Of a stretch of 52,022 nt of DNA, positions 25,939 to 34,287 are shown piece after piece. Both the position numbers and the translations under genes were made by a program. The stretch spans positions 1 to 52,022 of the forward strand of contig JACRAZ010000093.1 in assembly GCA_016213205.1 (NCBI GenBank), in the 5' to 3' direction. The notes under the pieces were generated by a model. The model ran no database searches. It worked only from the letters and a program-made list of their open reading frames with translations, and was not told the DNA's origin. Source of the DNA: Burkholderiales bacterium (GTDB lineage: Bacteria; Pseudomonadota; Gammaproteobacteria; Burkholderiales; Burkholderiaceae_C). Position 1 is the stretch's first letter. Each line of letters begins with the position of its first letter.

Positions 25939-26358
25939 TCAGCGCGGCAGCGAGATCAGCCAGGCCAGCACGTCGGCCTTCTCGCCGGCACTGCACTCGC
26001 GGCCCAGCACGTCGTTGCAGTTGCGCCGGAACCACTTCTCGACCTTGGCCGCATCGGTGAAGCGCTGGGCATTGGCCGCCGGCGCCAGCGCCGTGATGGC
26101 CTTGCCGGTGCTGGCATGCTGGCCCGGCTGCACGGGGGCCGTGCCGTGGCAGCTGCTGCAGCTCCACTGCGCGCCGTGGCGGGTGGTGAACAGGCGTTCA
26201 CCGCGGGCGGCGGCGGCCGGCGCACCGGCACTCGCGCTGTAGCCGGCCAGCAGTTCGCCGGGCGTGGCCGCATGGGCGGCGGGCCCGGCCAGCAGGCTGG
26301 CCAGCAACAGCACGGCCATCGGGCGGCGGCGCTTCGGGGTGGGGCGATCGGGCGTCAT
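25939..26358 (-). CDS. DUF1924 / SHP-like monohaem cytochrome c
   Basis: 139 residues with a signal peptide (MAVLLLASLLAGPAAHA). One haem site, SCSSCHGTAPVQPGQH, followed by KAITALAPAANAQRFTDAAKVEKWFRRNC and a second Cys pair, NCNDVLGRECSAGEKADVLAWLISL. In sphaeroides haem protein (SHP) the sixth ligand is an Asn that lets oxygen bind; candidates here are Asn in ANAQRF or RRNCND. SHP accepts electrons from DHC and binds O2, NO or small ligands; physiological role unsettled. It is the first gene of the cytochrome operon, with CAGGAG before its ATG. Confidence 0.87.
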   Translation of the reverse strand: MTPDRPTPKRRRPMAVLLLASLLAGPAAHAATPGELLAGYSASAGAPAAAARGERLFTTRHGAQWSCSSCHGTAPVQPGQHASTGKAITALAPAANAQRFTDAAKVEKWFRRNCNDVLGRECSAGEKADVLAWLISLPR

Positions 26359-26398
26359 CGTGGGGGCTCCTGTTGGCTTCGCATCGTGACGAGCGCTT

Positions 26399-26415
26399 CT
26401 TAGGGCAGTCTTAAG
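26399..26415 (-). promoter_or_regulatory. PmrA/QseB-type direct repeat upstream of the cytochrome operon
   Basis: On the minus strand it reads CTTAAG-ACTGC-CCTAAG: two 6-mers with a 5-bp gap, 11 bp start to start. This is the known box form of PmrA/BasR and QseB. It lies 41 bp upstream of the SHP-type start codon, and the operon itself encodes a QseB-like regulator. Confidence 0.5.
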
Positions 26416-26538
26416 CCCGGCCCCCGACGCCAACGCCGCCCGGCTGCGGCATGATCTGCAGCCTGCGCCGCCGGCGGCCGGCCCGGCCACCGCACGGCCG
26501 CGCCTGCCGCACAAAGCCCGCCACCGGAAAGCGCCCGC

Positions 26539-28029
26539 ATGGACACCCGCACCACGCCCGATCCCGCCGCCGCAACTGCCCAGGCGCCCGCCCCGGGCGC
26601 ACCCGCTGCCCGCGTGCACCGCCGCCGCATGGAAGACCTGCCCGGCCCGCCCGGCCTGCCCTGGGTGGGCAACGCGCTGCAGCTCGATGCGCCCCGGCTG
26701 CACCAGCAGCTCGAGGCCTGGGCCGACCGCTACGGGCCGATGTACCGGCTGCGCCTGGGCTCGCGGCGCATCGTGGTGGTGGGCGACCACACGGTGGTGG
26801 CCGCCGTGCTGCGCGACCGCCCCGACGGCTTCCGGCGCACCACGCGGCTGGAGCAGATGTGGACCGAGCTCGGGCTGCCGCCGGGCGTGTTCGGCGCCAA
26901 CGGGGAGGCGTGGCGGCGCCAGCGGCGCATGGTGATGGCCGGCTTCGATCCGGCGCACGTGCGCTCGTACTTCCCTTCGATGCAGCAGGTGGCGGCCCGC
27001 CTGGCCAGGCGCTGGCAGCAGGCCGCGCGCGAGCAGCGCGCCATCGACCTGCAGGCCGACCTGATGCGCTTCACGGTGGACACGATCGCGGGCCTGGCCT
27101 TCGGCGCCGAGGTGGACACGCTGGGCTCCGAGGGCGACGTGATCCAGCAGCACCTGGACAAGCTTTTCCCGGCGCTGTTCAAGCGCATCCTCGCGGTGGT
27201 GCCTACCTGGCGCATGCTGCCCAGCGAGGCCGACCGGGCGCTGGCCCGCAGCATCGGCGAGGTGCTGGCGGCGGTGCAGGGCTTCATCGCGCAGGCCCGC
27301 GCCCGCATGGCGGCCGAGCCCCAGCGCCGTGCGCAGCCGGCCAACCTGCTGGAGGCGATGATCGCCGCCGCCGACGCGCCCGGCAGCGGCATCGACGACG
27401 AACTGGTGGCCGGCAACGTGCTGACCATGCTGCTGGCCGGCGAGGACACCACCGCCAACACGCTGGCCTGGATGATCCACCTGCTGTGGCGCAACCCGGA
27501 CACGCTGGCCCGCGCCACCGAGGAAGTGCGCCGCGTCTGCGGCGATGCGTCGGCACCGGGCTTTGCGCAGATGGCCGAGCTCGACTACCTGGAAGCCTGT
27601 GCCCACGAGACCATGCGCCTGAAGCCGGTGGCCCCGCAGCTGCCGCTGCAGGCCGAGCATGACGTGGTGGTGGGCGACGTGCTGCTGCCCGCCGGCACCA
27701 TCGTGATCAACATGCTGCGGCGCGACGGCGTGAGCGAGGCCCACGTGCCCGACGCCACGCAGTTCAAGCCCGAGCGCTGGCTCGGCGGCGACGGGCCGGC
27801 CGCGCTGGCGGCCTCGGCCAAGCGCACCTCGATGCCCTTTGGTGCCGGCCCGCGCATCTGCCCCGGGCGCTACCTCGCGCTGCTGGAGATGAAGATCGCG
27901 ATGGCCACGCTGCTGGGCCGCTTCGACATCAGCGCCGTCGACACGCCCGACGGCCAGGAGGCGCAGGAACACCTGGCCTTCACGATGGCCCCGGTGGGCC
28001 TGACGATGCGGCTGCGCGAACGCCCCTGA
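26539..28029 (+). CDS. Cytochrome P450
   Basis: 496 residues. The N-terminal proline region LPGPPGLPWVGN (34-45) is followed by helix C WRRQRRMVMAGF, the I-helix oxygen motif AGEDTTAN (300-307), the K-helix ETMR (357-360), PERW (411-414) and the haem loop FGAGPRICPGR with Cys441. No membrane anchor is seen; the first 30 residues are Ala/Pro-rich. The proline-rich start and haem loop look like the CYP4/CYP102-like E-group bacterial enzymes that hydroxylate fatty or terpenoid chains; exact family unknown. No ferredoxin or reductase gene is next to it. It diverges from the SHP operon with a 180-bp spacer. Confidence 0.95.
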   Translation: MDTRTTPDPAAATAQAPAPGAPAARVHRRRMEDLPGPPGLPWVGNALQLDAPRLHQQLEAWADRYGPMYRLRLGSRRIVVVGDHTVVAAVLRDRPDGFRRTTRLEQMWTELGLPPGVFGANGEAWRRQRRMVMAGFDPAHVRSYFPSMQQVAARLARRWQQAAREQRAIDLQADLMRFTVDTIAGLAFGAEVDTLGSEGDVIQQHLDKLFPALFKRILAVVPTWRMLPSEADRALARSIGEVLAAVQGFIAQARARMAAEPQRRAQPANLLEAMIAAADAPGSGIDDELVAGNVLTMLLAGEDTTANTLAWMIHLLWRNPDTLARATEEVRRVCGDASAPGFAQMAELDYLEACAHETMRLKPVAPQLPLQAEHDVVVGDVLLPAGTIVINMLRRDGVSEAHVPDATQFKPERWLGGDGPAALAASAKRTSMPFGAGPRICPGRYLALLEMKIAMATLLGRFDISAVDTPDGQEAQEHLAFTMAPVGLTMRLRERP

Positions 28030-28084
28030 ACCACCGGCAGCGCGCCACCACCTCACACCCCCTGCGAGCCCCGCCCCCGCCTCC

Positions 28085-29977
28085 ATGCCCTTGCCCGAGC
28101 CCTCCGAGATGCCCGCGCCGGCGCCGAAACCGCGCACGAACCCGCTGGAGGTGTATGCCCGCGTGTTCGAGGCCTCGCCCGACTACATCACGATCAGCCG
28201 CCTGTCCGACGGCCGCTACATCGATGTGAACCCCGGTTTCCTGCGCTTCACCGGCTGGCGCCGCGAGGAGACCCTCGGCCGCACCGCGCAGGAGCTCGGC
28301 GTGTGGCCCGACCCGGCCACGCGGCAACGCTTCATCGAGCACCTGCGCAGCGGCAGCGATCAGCCGCATGCCTCGCGGCTGGGCGTGCGCGACGGCAGCC
28401 TGCGCGACGTGGAGATGGCCGGCAACATCACCGAGATCGACGGCGAGCAGGTGCTGGTGGCGGTGGTGCGGGATGTGTCCGACCGCCGGCTCGTCGAGGC
28501 CGAGCTGGCGCGCCACCGGCAGCAGCTGGAGGCGCTGGTGGCCGCACGCACCGCGGCGCTGCAGCAGGCCAACGCGCAGCTGGCCGATGCCAACGGCCAG
28601 CTGGCCGAGGCCAACCTGCAGCTCGCGCAAGCCCACACCGAGCTGCAGCAGGCCCACGAGCGTGTGCTGGAGAGCGAACGCGAGACCCGCCACCAGGCCC
28701 AGCACGACAAGCTCACCGGCCTGCCCAACCGCGTGCTGCTGCAGGACCGCCTGACGCGGCTGATCGCCGACGCGCAGCGCCGCGGCGCGCTGTTCGCCAC
28801 CCTGTTCGTGGACCTGGACAACTTCAAGTCCATCAACGATTCACTCGGCCATGCCGCCGGCGACACGGTGCTGCGCACGGTGGCCGAGCGCCTGTGCGCC
28901 ACCGTGCGCCGCAGCGACACCGTGGCACGCCTGGGCGGCGACGAGTTCATCGTGCTGCTGCCCGATGTGGCACACGGCAGCAAGGTGGCGGCGCTGGCGC
29001 AGAAGATCCTGGCCCAGCTCGACGCGCCGATCCTGATCGGCCAAGTGGCATGCCAGGTGGGCTGCAGCATCGGCATCAGCCTGTTCCCCGACGATGGCGA
29101 CACGGTGGACCACCTGATCCAGGCCGCCGACACCGCGATGTACCACGCCAAGGCCTGCGGGCGGGGCAACTTCCAGTTCCATTCCGGCGAGCTGCAGCGC
29201 AGCTCGCAGCAACGCATCACGCTGATCCACGAGCTGCGCCAGGGCATCGCGCAGCAGCAGTTCAGCCTGCACTACCAGCCGGTGGTGGACATGGCCAGCG
29301 GTGCGGTCGTCGCGGCCGAGGCGCTGCTGCGCTGGCAGCACCCGCAGCGTGGCACGGTGCCGCCGCTGGACTTCATCCCGCTGGCCGAGGAGTGCGGGCT
29401 CATCGTGCCCATCGGCGACTGGGTGCTCGACGAAGCCTGCCGCCAGCTGAGCGCCTGGCACCGGGCCGGGCACGCCAGGCTGCGGCTGGCGCTGAACATC
29501 TCGCCCCACCAGGTGTGGCGCGGCGGTTTTGCCGAGGCCGTGGCCGCCACGCTGCAACGCCACGGCATCGCCGGCACCAGCCTGGATTTCGAGATCACCG
29601 AAGGCGTGCCGATGCAGGCGCGCGAGCAGACGCTGGACACGCTGCGCCGGCTGGCCGGGCTGGGCCTGCGCCTGCTGATCGACGACTTCGGCACCGGCTA
29701 CTCGAGCCTGCGCTACCTGCAGTCGTTCCCGATCCACGGGCTCAAGATCGACCGCAGCTTCGTGCAGACCCTGTCCGACGACCCGCGTGGCCTGGCCATC
29801 ACCGGTTCGGTGATCGACATGGCGCGCCACCTGCAGCTGCACGTGGTCGCCGAGGGCGTGGAAACCGAACAGCAGGCCAGCCTGCTGCGGAGCCAGGGCT
29901 GCAGCACCGCGCAGGGCTACCTGTACAGCCGGCCGCAGCCGGCCGAGGCCTTTGGTCGCCTGCTGGCTTCACCCTAG
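28085..29977 (+). CDS. PAS-GGDEF-EAL cyclic-di-GMP protein
   Basis: 630 residues, soluble. PAS domain about 22-138, coiled-coil of repeated QLA(D/E)AN units about 140-205, GGDEF domain about 206-365 with intact GGDEF (284-288) and an I-site RRSD (275-278) five residues upstream, then EAL domain about 378-625 with EAL at 412-414 and DDFGTGYSSL. Both catalytic motifs look complete, so it may make and break c-di-GMP, with PAS input deciding the balance. It follows the P450 gene by 55 bp, and its last 9 bp overlap the convergent solute-binding gene. Confidence 0.94.
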   Translation: MPLPEPSEMPAPAPKPRTNPLEVYARVFEASPDYITISRLSDGRYIDVNPGFLRFTGWRREETLGRTAQELGVWPDPATRQRFIEHLRSGSDQPHASRLGVRDGSLRDVEMAGNITEIDGEQVLVAVVRDVSDRRLVEAELARHRQQLEALVAARTAALQQANAQLADANGQLAEANLQLAQAHTELQQAHERVLESERETRHQAQHDKLTGLPNRVLLQDRLTRLIADAQRRGALFATLFVDLDNFKSINDSLGHAAGDTVLRTVAERLCATVRRSDTVARLGGDEFIVLLPDVAHGSKVAALAQKILAQLDAPILIGQVACQVGCSIGISLFPDDGDTVDHLIQAADTAMYHAKACGRGNFQFHSGELQRSSQQRITLIHELRQGIAQQQFSLHYQPVVDMASGAVVAAEALLRWQHPQRGTVPPLDFIPLAEECGLIVPIGDWVLDEACRQLSAWHRAGHARLRLALNISPHQVWRGGFAEAVAATLQRHGIAGTSLDFEITEGVPMQAREQTLDTLRRLAGLGLRLLIDDFGTGYSSLRYLQSFPIHGLKIDRSFVQTLSDDPRGLAITGSVIDMARHLQLHVVAEGVETEQQASLLRSQGCSTAQGYLYSRPQPAEAFGRLLASP

Positions 29978-31114
29978 CATCCGCCCGAAACGGTCGATCA
30001 CCACCAGCTCCACGTGCTGCGATCCCTGGCGGTTGCTGGCCGAGTAATTCACGCGGTAGCCGCCCAGGTCGGTGTTCAGCGTGGCCAGCGCCTCGCGGAT
30101 GCGCGCCCGGCTGGCGCCGCCGGCCCGTGCGGCCTGGCGTGCGGCTTCCACCGCCACCCGGCCCGCGATGTAGCCCTCCAGCGAGGTGACGCCCAGCGCC
30201 GCGCTGCCCGGGCCCAGCGCCGCCAGGTCCTGCCGGCACTGGGCCACCACGCCCACGCCCAGCGCGCCGGGCCGCGGCACCACCAGGCTCATCACCACGC
30301 TGCGGCCGGTGGCACCGATGCCGTCGATCAGGTCCTGCCCGGCCAGCGACGACACGAAGTGCATGCCGCGGAACTGGGCCACGTTCATCTGCTGGATGAT
30401 GGCCAGCGCCGGCGCGGCATGGGTGGTGAACACCACCGCGTCGAGCTGCGCGCCCAGCAGCTTGTGCACCACCGGCAGCAGCGAAGGCGCCTGGCGGGCG
30501 ATGCCCAGCGTGAGCGCCGGCTGCAGGCCCGCGGCCTTCAAGGCCTCGGCCATCGCGGCCTGGTCGGCCGCCGAGGCGTCCTGCAGGTGCACATGCGCCA
30601 GCCGGCGGGCACCGAAGGTCTTCATGTAGGCGCTGATGCGGCGGTATTCCACGTCGGCGCCGGCGCGCACCGGCGCGGCGCCACCGCGCCCCCGGGCACC
30701 CCCGCCGAGGCAGCCGCTGCCGGTGCCGATGAGCGCCATCTGGTGCTGGTCCACCAGGCCCAGGCAGGCCTCGGCGGCGGCGTCGCCCGTGTAGCCCACC
30801 AGCGCGGCCGCCCCGGTGTCGATCAGCGTGCGGGTGTTGGCCACGCTGCGCTCGCGCGAGCCGCCGTCGTCCAGCGTCTGCAGCTCGAACTGCAGGCCGC
30901 GTGGGCCTTCCTGGCGGTTGGCGGCGGCCAGCGCGGCGAGCACGCCATCGCGGATGTCGCGCCCGTAGCGGCCCTGCGGCCCCGTGAGCGCGGCCGATTG
31001 GCCCAGCCGCACCCGCTGCTCGGCGGCGCCGGCCGGTGCCACGAGGCCGCCCAGCCCGAACGCCACGCCAGCGCCCAGGGCCGGCAGGCGCTGCAGGAGC
31101 TGGCGGCGGTGCAT
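29969..31114 (-). CDS. Branched-chain-amino-acid-type ABC solute-binding protein (copy 1)
   Basis: 381 residues with a Tat/Sec-like signal (MHRRQLLQRLPALGAGVAFG) cleaved near AGAAEQ. The LivJ-like fold is shown by VRLGQSAALTGPQGRYGRDIRDGVLAAL (part), then GLQFELQTLDDGGSRERSVANTRTLI and GYTGDAAAEACLGLV. It shares its plan and its C-terminal HVELVVIDRFGRMLG with the next upstream gene, so the two are tandem paralogues. A Gly/Arg-rich stretch GGGARGRGGAAP (about 137-148) replaces the loop of the paralogue. No permease or ATPase gene is in the window. It is 19 bp behind its paralogue. Confidence 0.88.
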   Translation of the reverse strand: MHRRQLLQRLPALGAGVAFGLGGLVAPAGAAEQRVRLGQSAALTGPQGRYGRDIRDGVLAALAAANRQEGPRGLQFELQTLDDGGSRERSVANTRTLIDTGAAALVGYTGDAAAEACLGLVDQHQMALIGTGSGCLGGGARGRGGAAPVRAGADVEYRRISAYMKTFGARRLAHVHLQDASAADQAAMAEALKAAGLQPALTLGIARQAPSLLPVVHKLLGAQLDAVVFTTHAAPALAIIQQMNVAQFRGMHFVSSLAGQDLIDGIGATGRSVVMSLVVPRPGALGVGVVAQCRQDLAALGPGSAALGVTSLEGYIAGRVAVEAARQAARAGGASRARIREALATLNTDLGGYRVNYSASNRQGSQHVELVVIDRFGRMLG

Positions 31115-31133
31115 CGTGCGCTCCGCGCGGGTT

Positions 31134-32291
31134 TCAGCCCACCAGCCGACCGTAGCGGTCTACCGAGATCAGGTCCACGAAGCGTGAGCCCTGGGTGCTG
31201 CCGCCGAAATCGACCTTGTAGCCGCCCAGGTCGCTGCGCAGGCCGGCGATCGCCTCGCGCAGCCGGCTGCGGCTGACGCCGCCGGCGCGCTGCGCGGCCA
31301 GCGTGGCCTCCACCGCGGTGCGGCCGGCGATGTAGCCTTCCAGCGTGGTCATGCCCAGGCGGGATTCCTTCTTCAGCAGCGCCAGGTCGCGCCGGCACTG
31401 CGCCACCACGCTCACGCCCAGCGCGTTCGGCCGCGGCACCACCATGCTCATGACGCAGCTGCGCTTGCGCGCCATCAGCGTGTCCACCAGGTCCTGGCCG
31501 GCAAACGAGCTGGCGTAGAACAGGCCCGTGTAGCGCGCCAGGCGCATGTGCTCGATGATCTGGGCCACCGGCTCGGCGTTGGCGGTGAACATCACGCCGT
31601 CCAGCCGCGCGGCCAGCAGCTGGTTGGCCACCGCGTCGAAGCGGGTGGCGTTGCGGTCGATCGCCACCGTCGTCTTCGGGTTGATCTCCAGCGCCTGCAG
31701 CGCCTGCGTCATGGCCTGCAGGTTGGCCTGCGAGGTGTCGCCCAGCGTCACCACGCCCACGCGCTGCAGGCCCACTTCCTTCACGTTGGCGGCCATGCGG
31801 TGGAATTCGGCGTCGTAGCCGGCGCGCACATGGAAGGCGCCCTTGGCCTGCGCCGAGCGGATGCCCATGTTGCCGCTGGCGGTGCCCAGCATCGCGATGC
31901 GCGCCTCCTCCACCACCGGCATGCAGGCCTCGGCACCGGCGCCGCTGGTCAGGCCGATCAGGCCGACCACGTCGCTGTCGGCCAGGCTCTTGACGTTCTG
32001 CACGCAGTGGCCCCGCAGGCCGCCATCGTCCAGCGTCACCAGCTCGAAGCGCAGGCCATGGCTCGCCTCGGCGGCCGATGCCGCGGCAAAGGCGGCGGCG
32101 ATGCCGTCGCGCACATCCTTGCCGTAGCCCGCCTGGCCGCCGCTGAGCGAGGCCGACTGGCCGAAGCGCACCACCCGGGCATGGCCCGCGGCGCGCGCCG
32201 TGCCGGCCCCCAGCAGGCCCAGCCCCAGGCCAGCGGTGAGGGCGGCGGCCGTGGTGGCGTGCACGAAGGATCTGCGCTGCATGGTGTTCAC
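31134..32291 (-). CDS. Branched-chain-amino-acid-type ABC solute-binding protein (copy 2)
   Basis: 385 residues. Signal peptide RRSFVHATTAAALTAGLGLG, cleavage near ARAAGHA. LivJ-like features are VVRFGQSASLSGGQAGYGKDVRDGIAAAF (part), LVTLDDGGLRGHCVQNVKSL, IGLTSGAGAEACMPVVEEA and a C-terminal FVDLISVDRYGRLVG. It is the likely parent of the downstream copy. The ligand is unknown. GGGAGTG precedes the ATG. The upstream 190 bp to soxB contains only the hairpins described separately. Confidence 0.88.
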   Translation of the reverse strand: MNTMQRRSFVHATTAAALTAGLGLGLLGAGTARAAGHARVVRFGQSASLSGGQAGYGKDVRDGIAAAFAAASAAEASHGLRFELVTLDDGGLRGHCVQNVKSLADSDVVGLIGLTSGAGAEACMPVVEEARIAMLGTASGNMGIRSAQAKGAFHVRAGYDAEFHRMAANVKEVGLQRVGVVTLGDTSQANLQAMTQALQALEINPKTTVAIDRNATRFDAVANQLLAARLDGVMFTANAEPVAQIIEHMRLARYTGLFYASSFAGQDLVDTLMARKRSCVMSMVVPRPNALGVSVVAQCRRDLALLKKESRLGMTTLEGYIAGRTAVEATLAAQRAGGVSRSRLREAIAGLRSDLGGYKVDFGGSTQGSRFVDLISVDRYGRLVG

Positions 32292-32413
32292 TCCCGTCGA
32301 TGTTGTTGGTCGATGCCCGTGGCGGGCTCTTTGTTTGTCGACATCGGCGGGGGCGGGTTGAGCCGGGCTTGCCGACCATTACCGCTGACGCATCGTGTTA
32401 CGACATGCGCTGC

Positions 32414-32464
32414 GACCAGGCCACCGGCCTGGTCGTCAATTGGAGCGGCCACGTTCCACGTGGC
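32414..32464 (-). terminator. Double hairpin downstream of soxB
   Basis: Two perfect dyads: GACCAGGCC/GGCCTGGTC with 3-nt loop (32414-32434) and GCCACGT/ACGTGGC with 3-nt loop (32448-32464). They lie 18 bp or more after the soxB stop in the direction of sox transcription. There is no U-run, so they may mark a factor-dependent end or protect the 3' end. Confidence 0.45.
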
Positions 32465-32481
32465 AGAACCCCTGCGGGACG

Positions 32482-34212
32482 CTACACCAGCCCGGGGTTG
32501 CCCGCCATGCCCACCAGCGTGGGGGTGTTGATGCTGCGCGGCTTCACGCGCCCGCCCTGCGATCGCAGCCAGGCCTCGACCACGTCCCACACCGGCTTGT
32601 TGCCGGCAGCGCGGGCCTCCTCGGCCACCGGCGCCCAGCCGGCCACCCGGTAGGTCTTGCCGGCCTCGATGGGCTTGCCCGCCAGCCGCATGTCGCTGAT
32701 GCGCGTGCCCATCTTCTCGCCCGGCGTGCAGGTGTAGGTGAGGCCGCCCACGCGCACCATGTCGCCGCCCTGCTGGTAGTAGGGGTCGGGGTTGAACAGG
32801 TTGTCGGCCACGTCCTCGAGCACGGTCTTGATCATCTCGCCGCTCATCGGCGTGACGGTGGCGTAGGGGTAGGTGATCGCGAGCTGGTCCATCATCAGCT
32901 CGCGCGTGATCACCTCACCCGGCAGCAGGCTGGTGCCCCAGCGGAAGCCGGGCGAGAAGGCGATCTCGGCGCCCTGCACCTCCATCAGCGCATCGCAGAT
33001 CAGCTGGTCCCAGCTGCCGTTGAAGTTGCCGCGGCGGTACAGCAGGCCGTCGGTCACCGCCAGCTTCTCGGCCAGCTTGGCCTCGTAGGGGCCGCGTACC
33101 TTGGCAATCAGCGCCTCCATCTCGGCATCGGGCTTGAGCTGGTTCGCGAACACCGGCAGCAGCTTGTAGCGGAAGTCCACCAGCTTGCCCGCCTTGAGCT
33201 CGAAGTCCATCACGCCGAGGAACTTGCCGTTGCTGCCGGCGTTGGTGACCAGCGTCCGGCCGCCGGCATTGGCCACGGGAATAGCCACCGGCACGCCATC
33301 GTGCGTGTGGCCGCCCAGGATGGCGTCCACGCCCCGCACGCGGCTGGCCATCTTCAGGTCGACATCCATGCCTTTGTGCGAGAGCACCACCACCAGCTGC
33401 GCGCCCTTGGCGCGCGCTTCGTCCACCACCTTCTGCAGGTTGTCGTCCTGGATGCCGAAGCTCCAGTCGGCCACCAGGTAGCGCGGGTTGGCGATCGGGG
33501 TGTACGGGAAGGCCTGGCCGATGATGGCCACCGGCACGCCGTTGATCTCGCGGATGACGTAGGGCTTGAACACCGGGTCGCCGAAGTCGGCGGTCTTGAC
33601 GTTCTGCGCGAGGAAGTCCACCTTGCCGGCAAAGTCCTTCTCGACGATCTCCTTCACCCGCTGCATGCCGTAGGTGAATTCCCAGTGCCCGGTCATCACG
33701 TCCACGCCCAGCAGCTTGCAGGCGTCGACCATGTCCTGCGCGTTCGTCCACAGCGAGGTGGCCGAGCCCTGCCAGGTGTCGCCGCCGTCGAGCAGCAGCG
33801 CGCCGGGGCGGCTGGCCTTGAGCTGCTTGACCAGCGTGGCCAGGTGCGCGAAGCCGCCCACCTTGCCGTAGCGCCGCGCGGCGGTCTCGAAATCCAGGCC
33901 GGTGAAGGCATGGGCCAGCGCACTGCCCGGCGCGATGCCGGCCGCCTTCAGCAGGTGCGGGCCCACCAGGTGCGGCATGCGGCCGGCCATGGGGCCCACG
34001 CCCAGGTTCACGCTGGGCTCGCGGAAGTGGATGGGCTTGAGCTGCGCATGGCAGTCGGTCATGTGCAGCAGCGACACCTGGCCGAAGCGCGGCAGGTCGT
34101 ACAGGCCCTTCTGCGCGGTGGCCGCGTCGGCCTCGGCATGGCGGCCCAAGGCCATGCCGGCCACCGAGGCGGCGCCCAGCACCTGCAGGAATTCGCGTTT
34201 GCTCAGGCTCAT
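32482..34212 (-). CDS. soxB: Thiosulfohydrolase SoxB
   Basis: 576 residues, normal length. N-terminus MSLSKREFLQVLGAASVAG is a Tat-like signal (Lys-Arg form). The calcineurin-type metallophosphoesterase core carries the dimanganese motifs LLHMTDCHAQLKP, LLLDGGDTWQGS, MTGHWEFTYG and GGHTHDG; the 5'-nucleotidase C-terminal domain starts near residue 370. SoxB hydrolyses sulfate from the cysteine S-thiosulfonate of SoxY in the periplasm. It is the last gene of soxCDYZAXB and is separated from soxX by a terminator-like hairpin at 34245-34267. Confidence 0.97.
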   Translation of the reverse strand: MSLSKREFLQVLGAASVAGMALGRHAEADAATAQKGLYDLPRFGQVSLLHMTDCHAQLKPIHFREPSVNLGVGPMAGRMPHLVGPHLLKAAGIAPGSALAHAFTGLDFETAARRYGKVGGFAHLATLVKQLKASRPGALLLDGGDTWQGSATSLWTNAQDMVDACKLLGVDVMTGHWEFTYGMQRVKEIVEKDFAGKVDFLAQNVKTADFGDPVFKPYVIREINGVPVAIIGQAFPYTPIANPRYLVADWSFGIQDDNLQKVVDEARAKGAQLVVVLSHKGMDVDLKMASRVRGVDAILGGHTHDGVPVAIPVANAGGRTLVTNAGSNGKFLGVMDFELKAGKLVDFRYKLLPVFANQLKPDAEMEALIAKVRGPYEAKLAEKLAVTDGLLYRRGNFNGSWDQLICDALMEVQGAEIAFSPGFRWGTSLLPGEVITRELMMDQLAITYPYATVTPMSGEMIKTVLEDVADNLFNPDPYYQQGGDMVRVGGLTYTCTPGEKMGTRISDMRLAGKPIEAGKTYRVAGWAPVAEEARAAGNKPVWDVVEAWLRSQGGRVKPRSINTPTLVGMAGNPGLV

Positions 34213-34244
34213 GATGAATCAGTACCGGCTGATGTTCTGTGTCG

Positions 34245-34267
34245 AAAAAGGCCCGCCGAAGCGGGCC
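34245..34267 (-). terminator. Intrinsic terminator/attenuator between soxX and soxB
   Basis: On the minus strand a perfect 7-bp stem GGCCCGC/GCGGGCC closes a UUCG tetraloop and is followed at once by TTTTT. It lies 20 bp after the soxX stop and 33 bp before the soxB start. Stem, stable loop and U-run fit a Rho-independent terminator, so only part of the transcripts may reach soxB. Confidence 0.7.
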
Positions 34268-34287
34268 CGGGGGTGCCGTTCAGGCGA

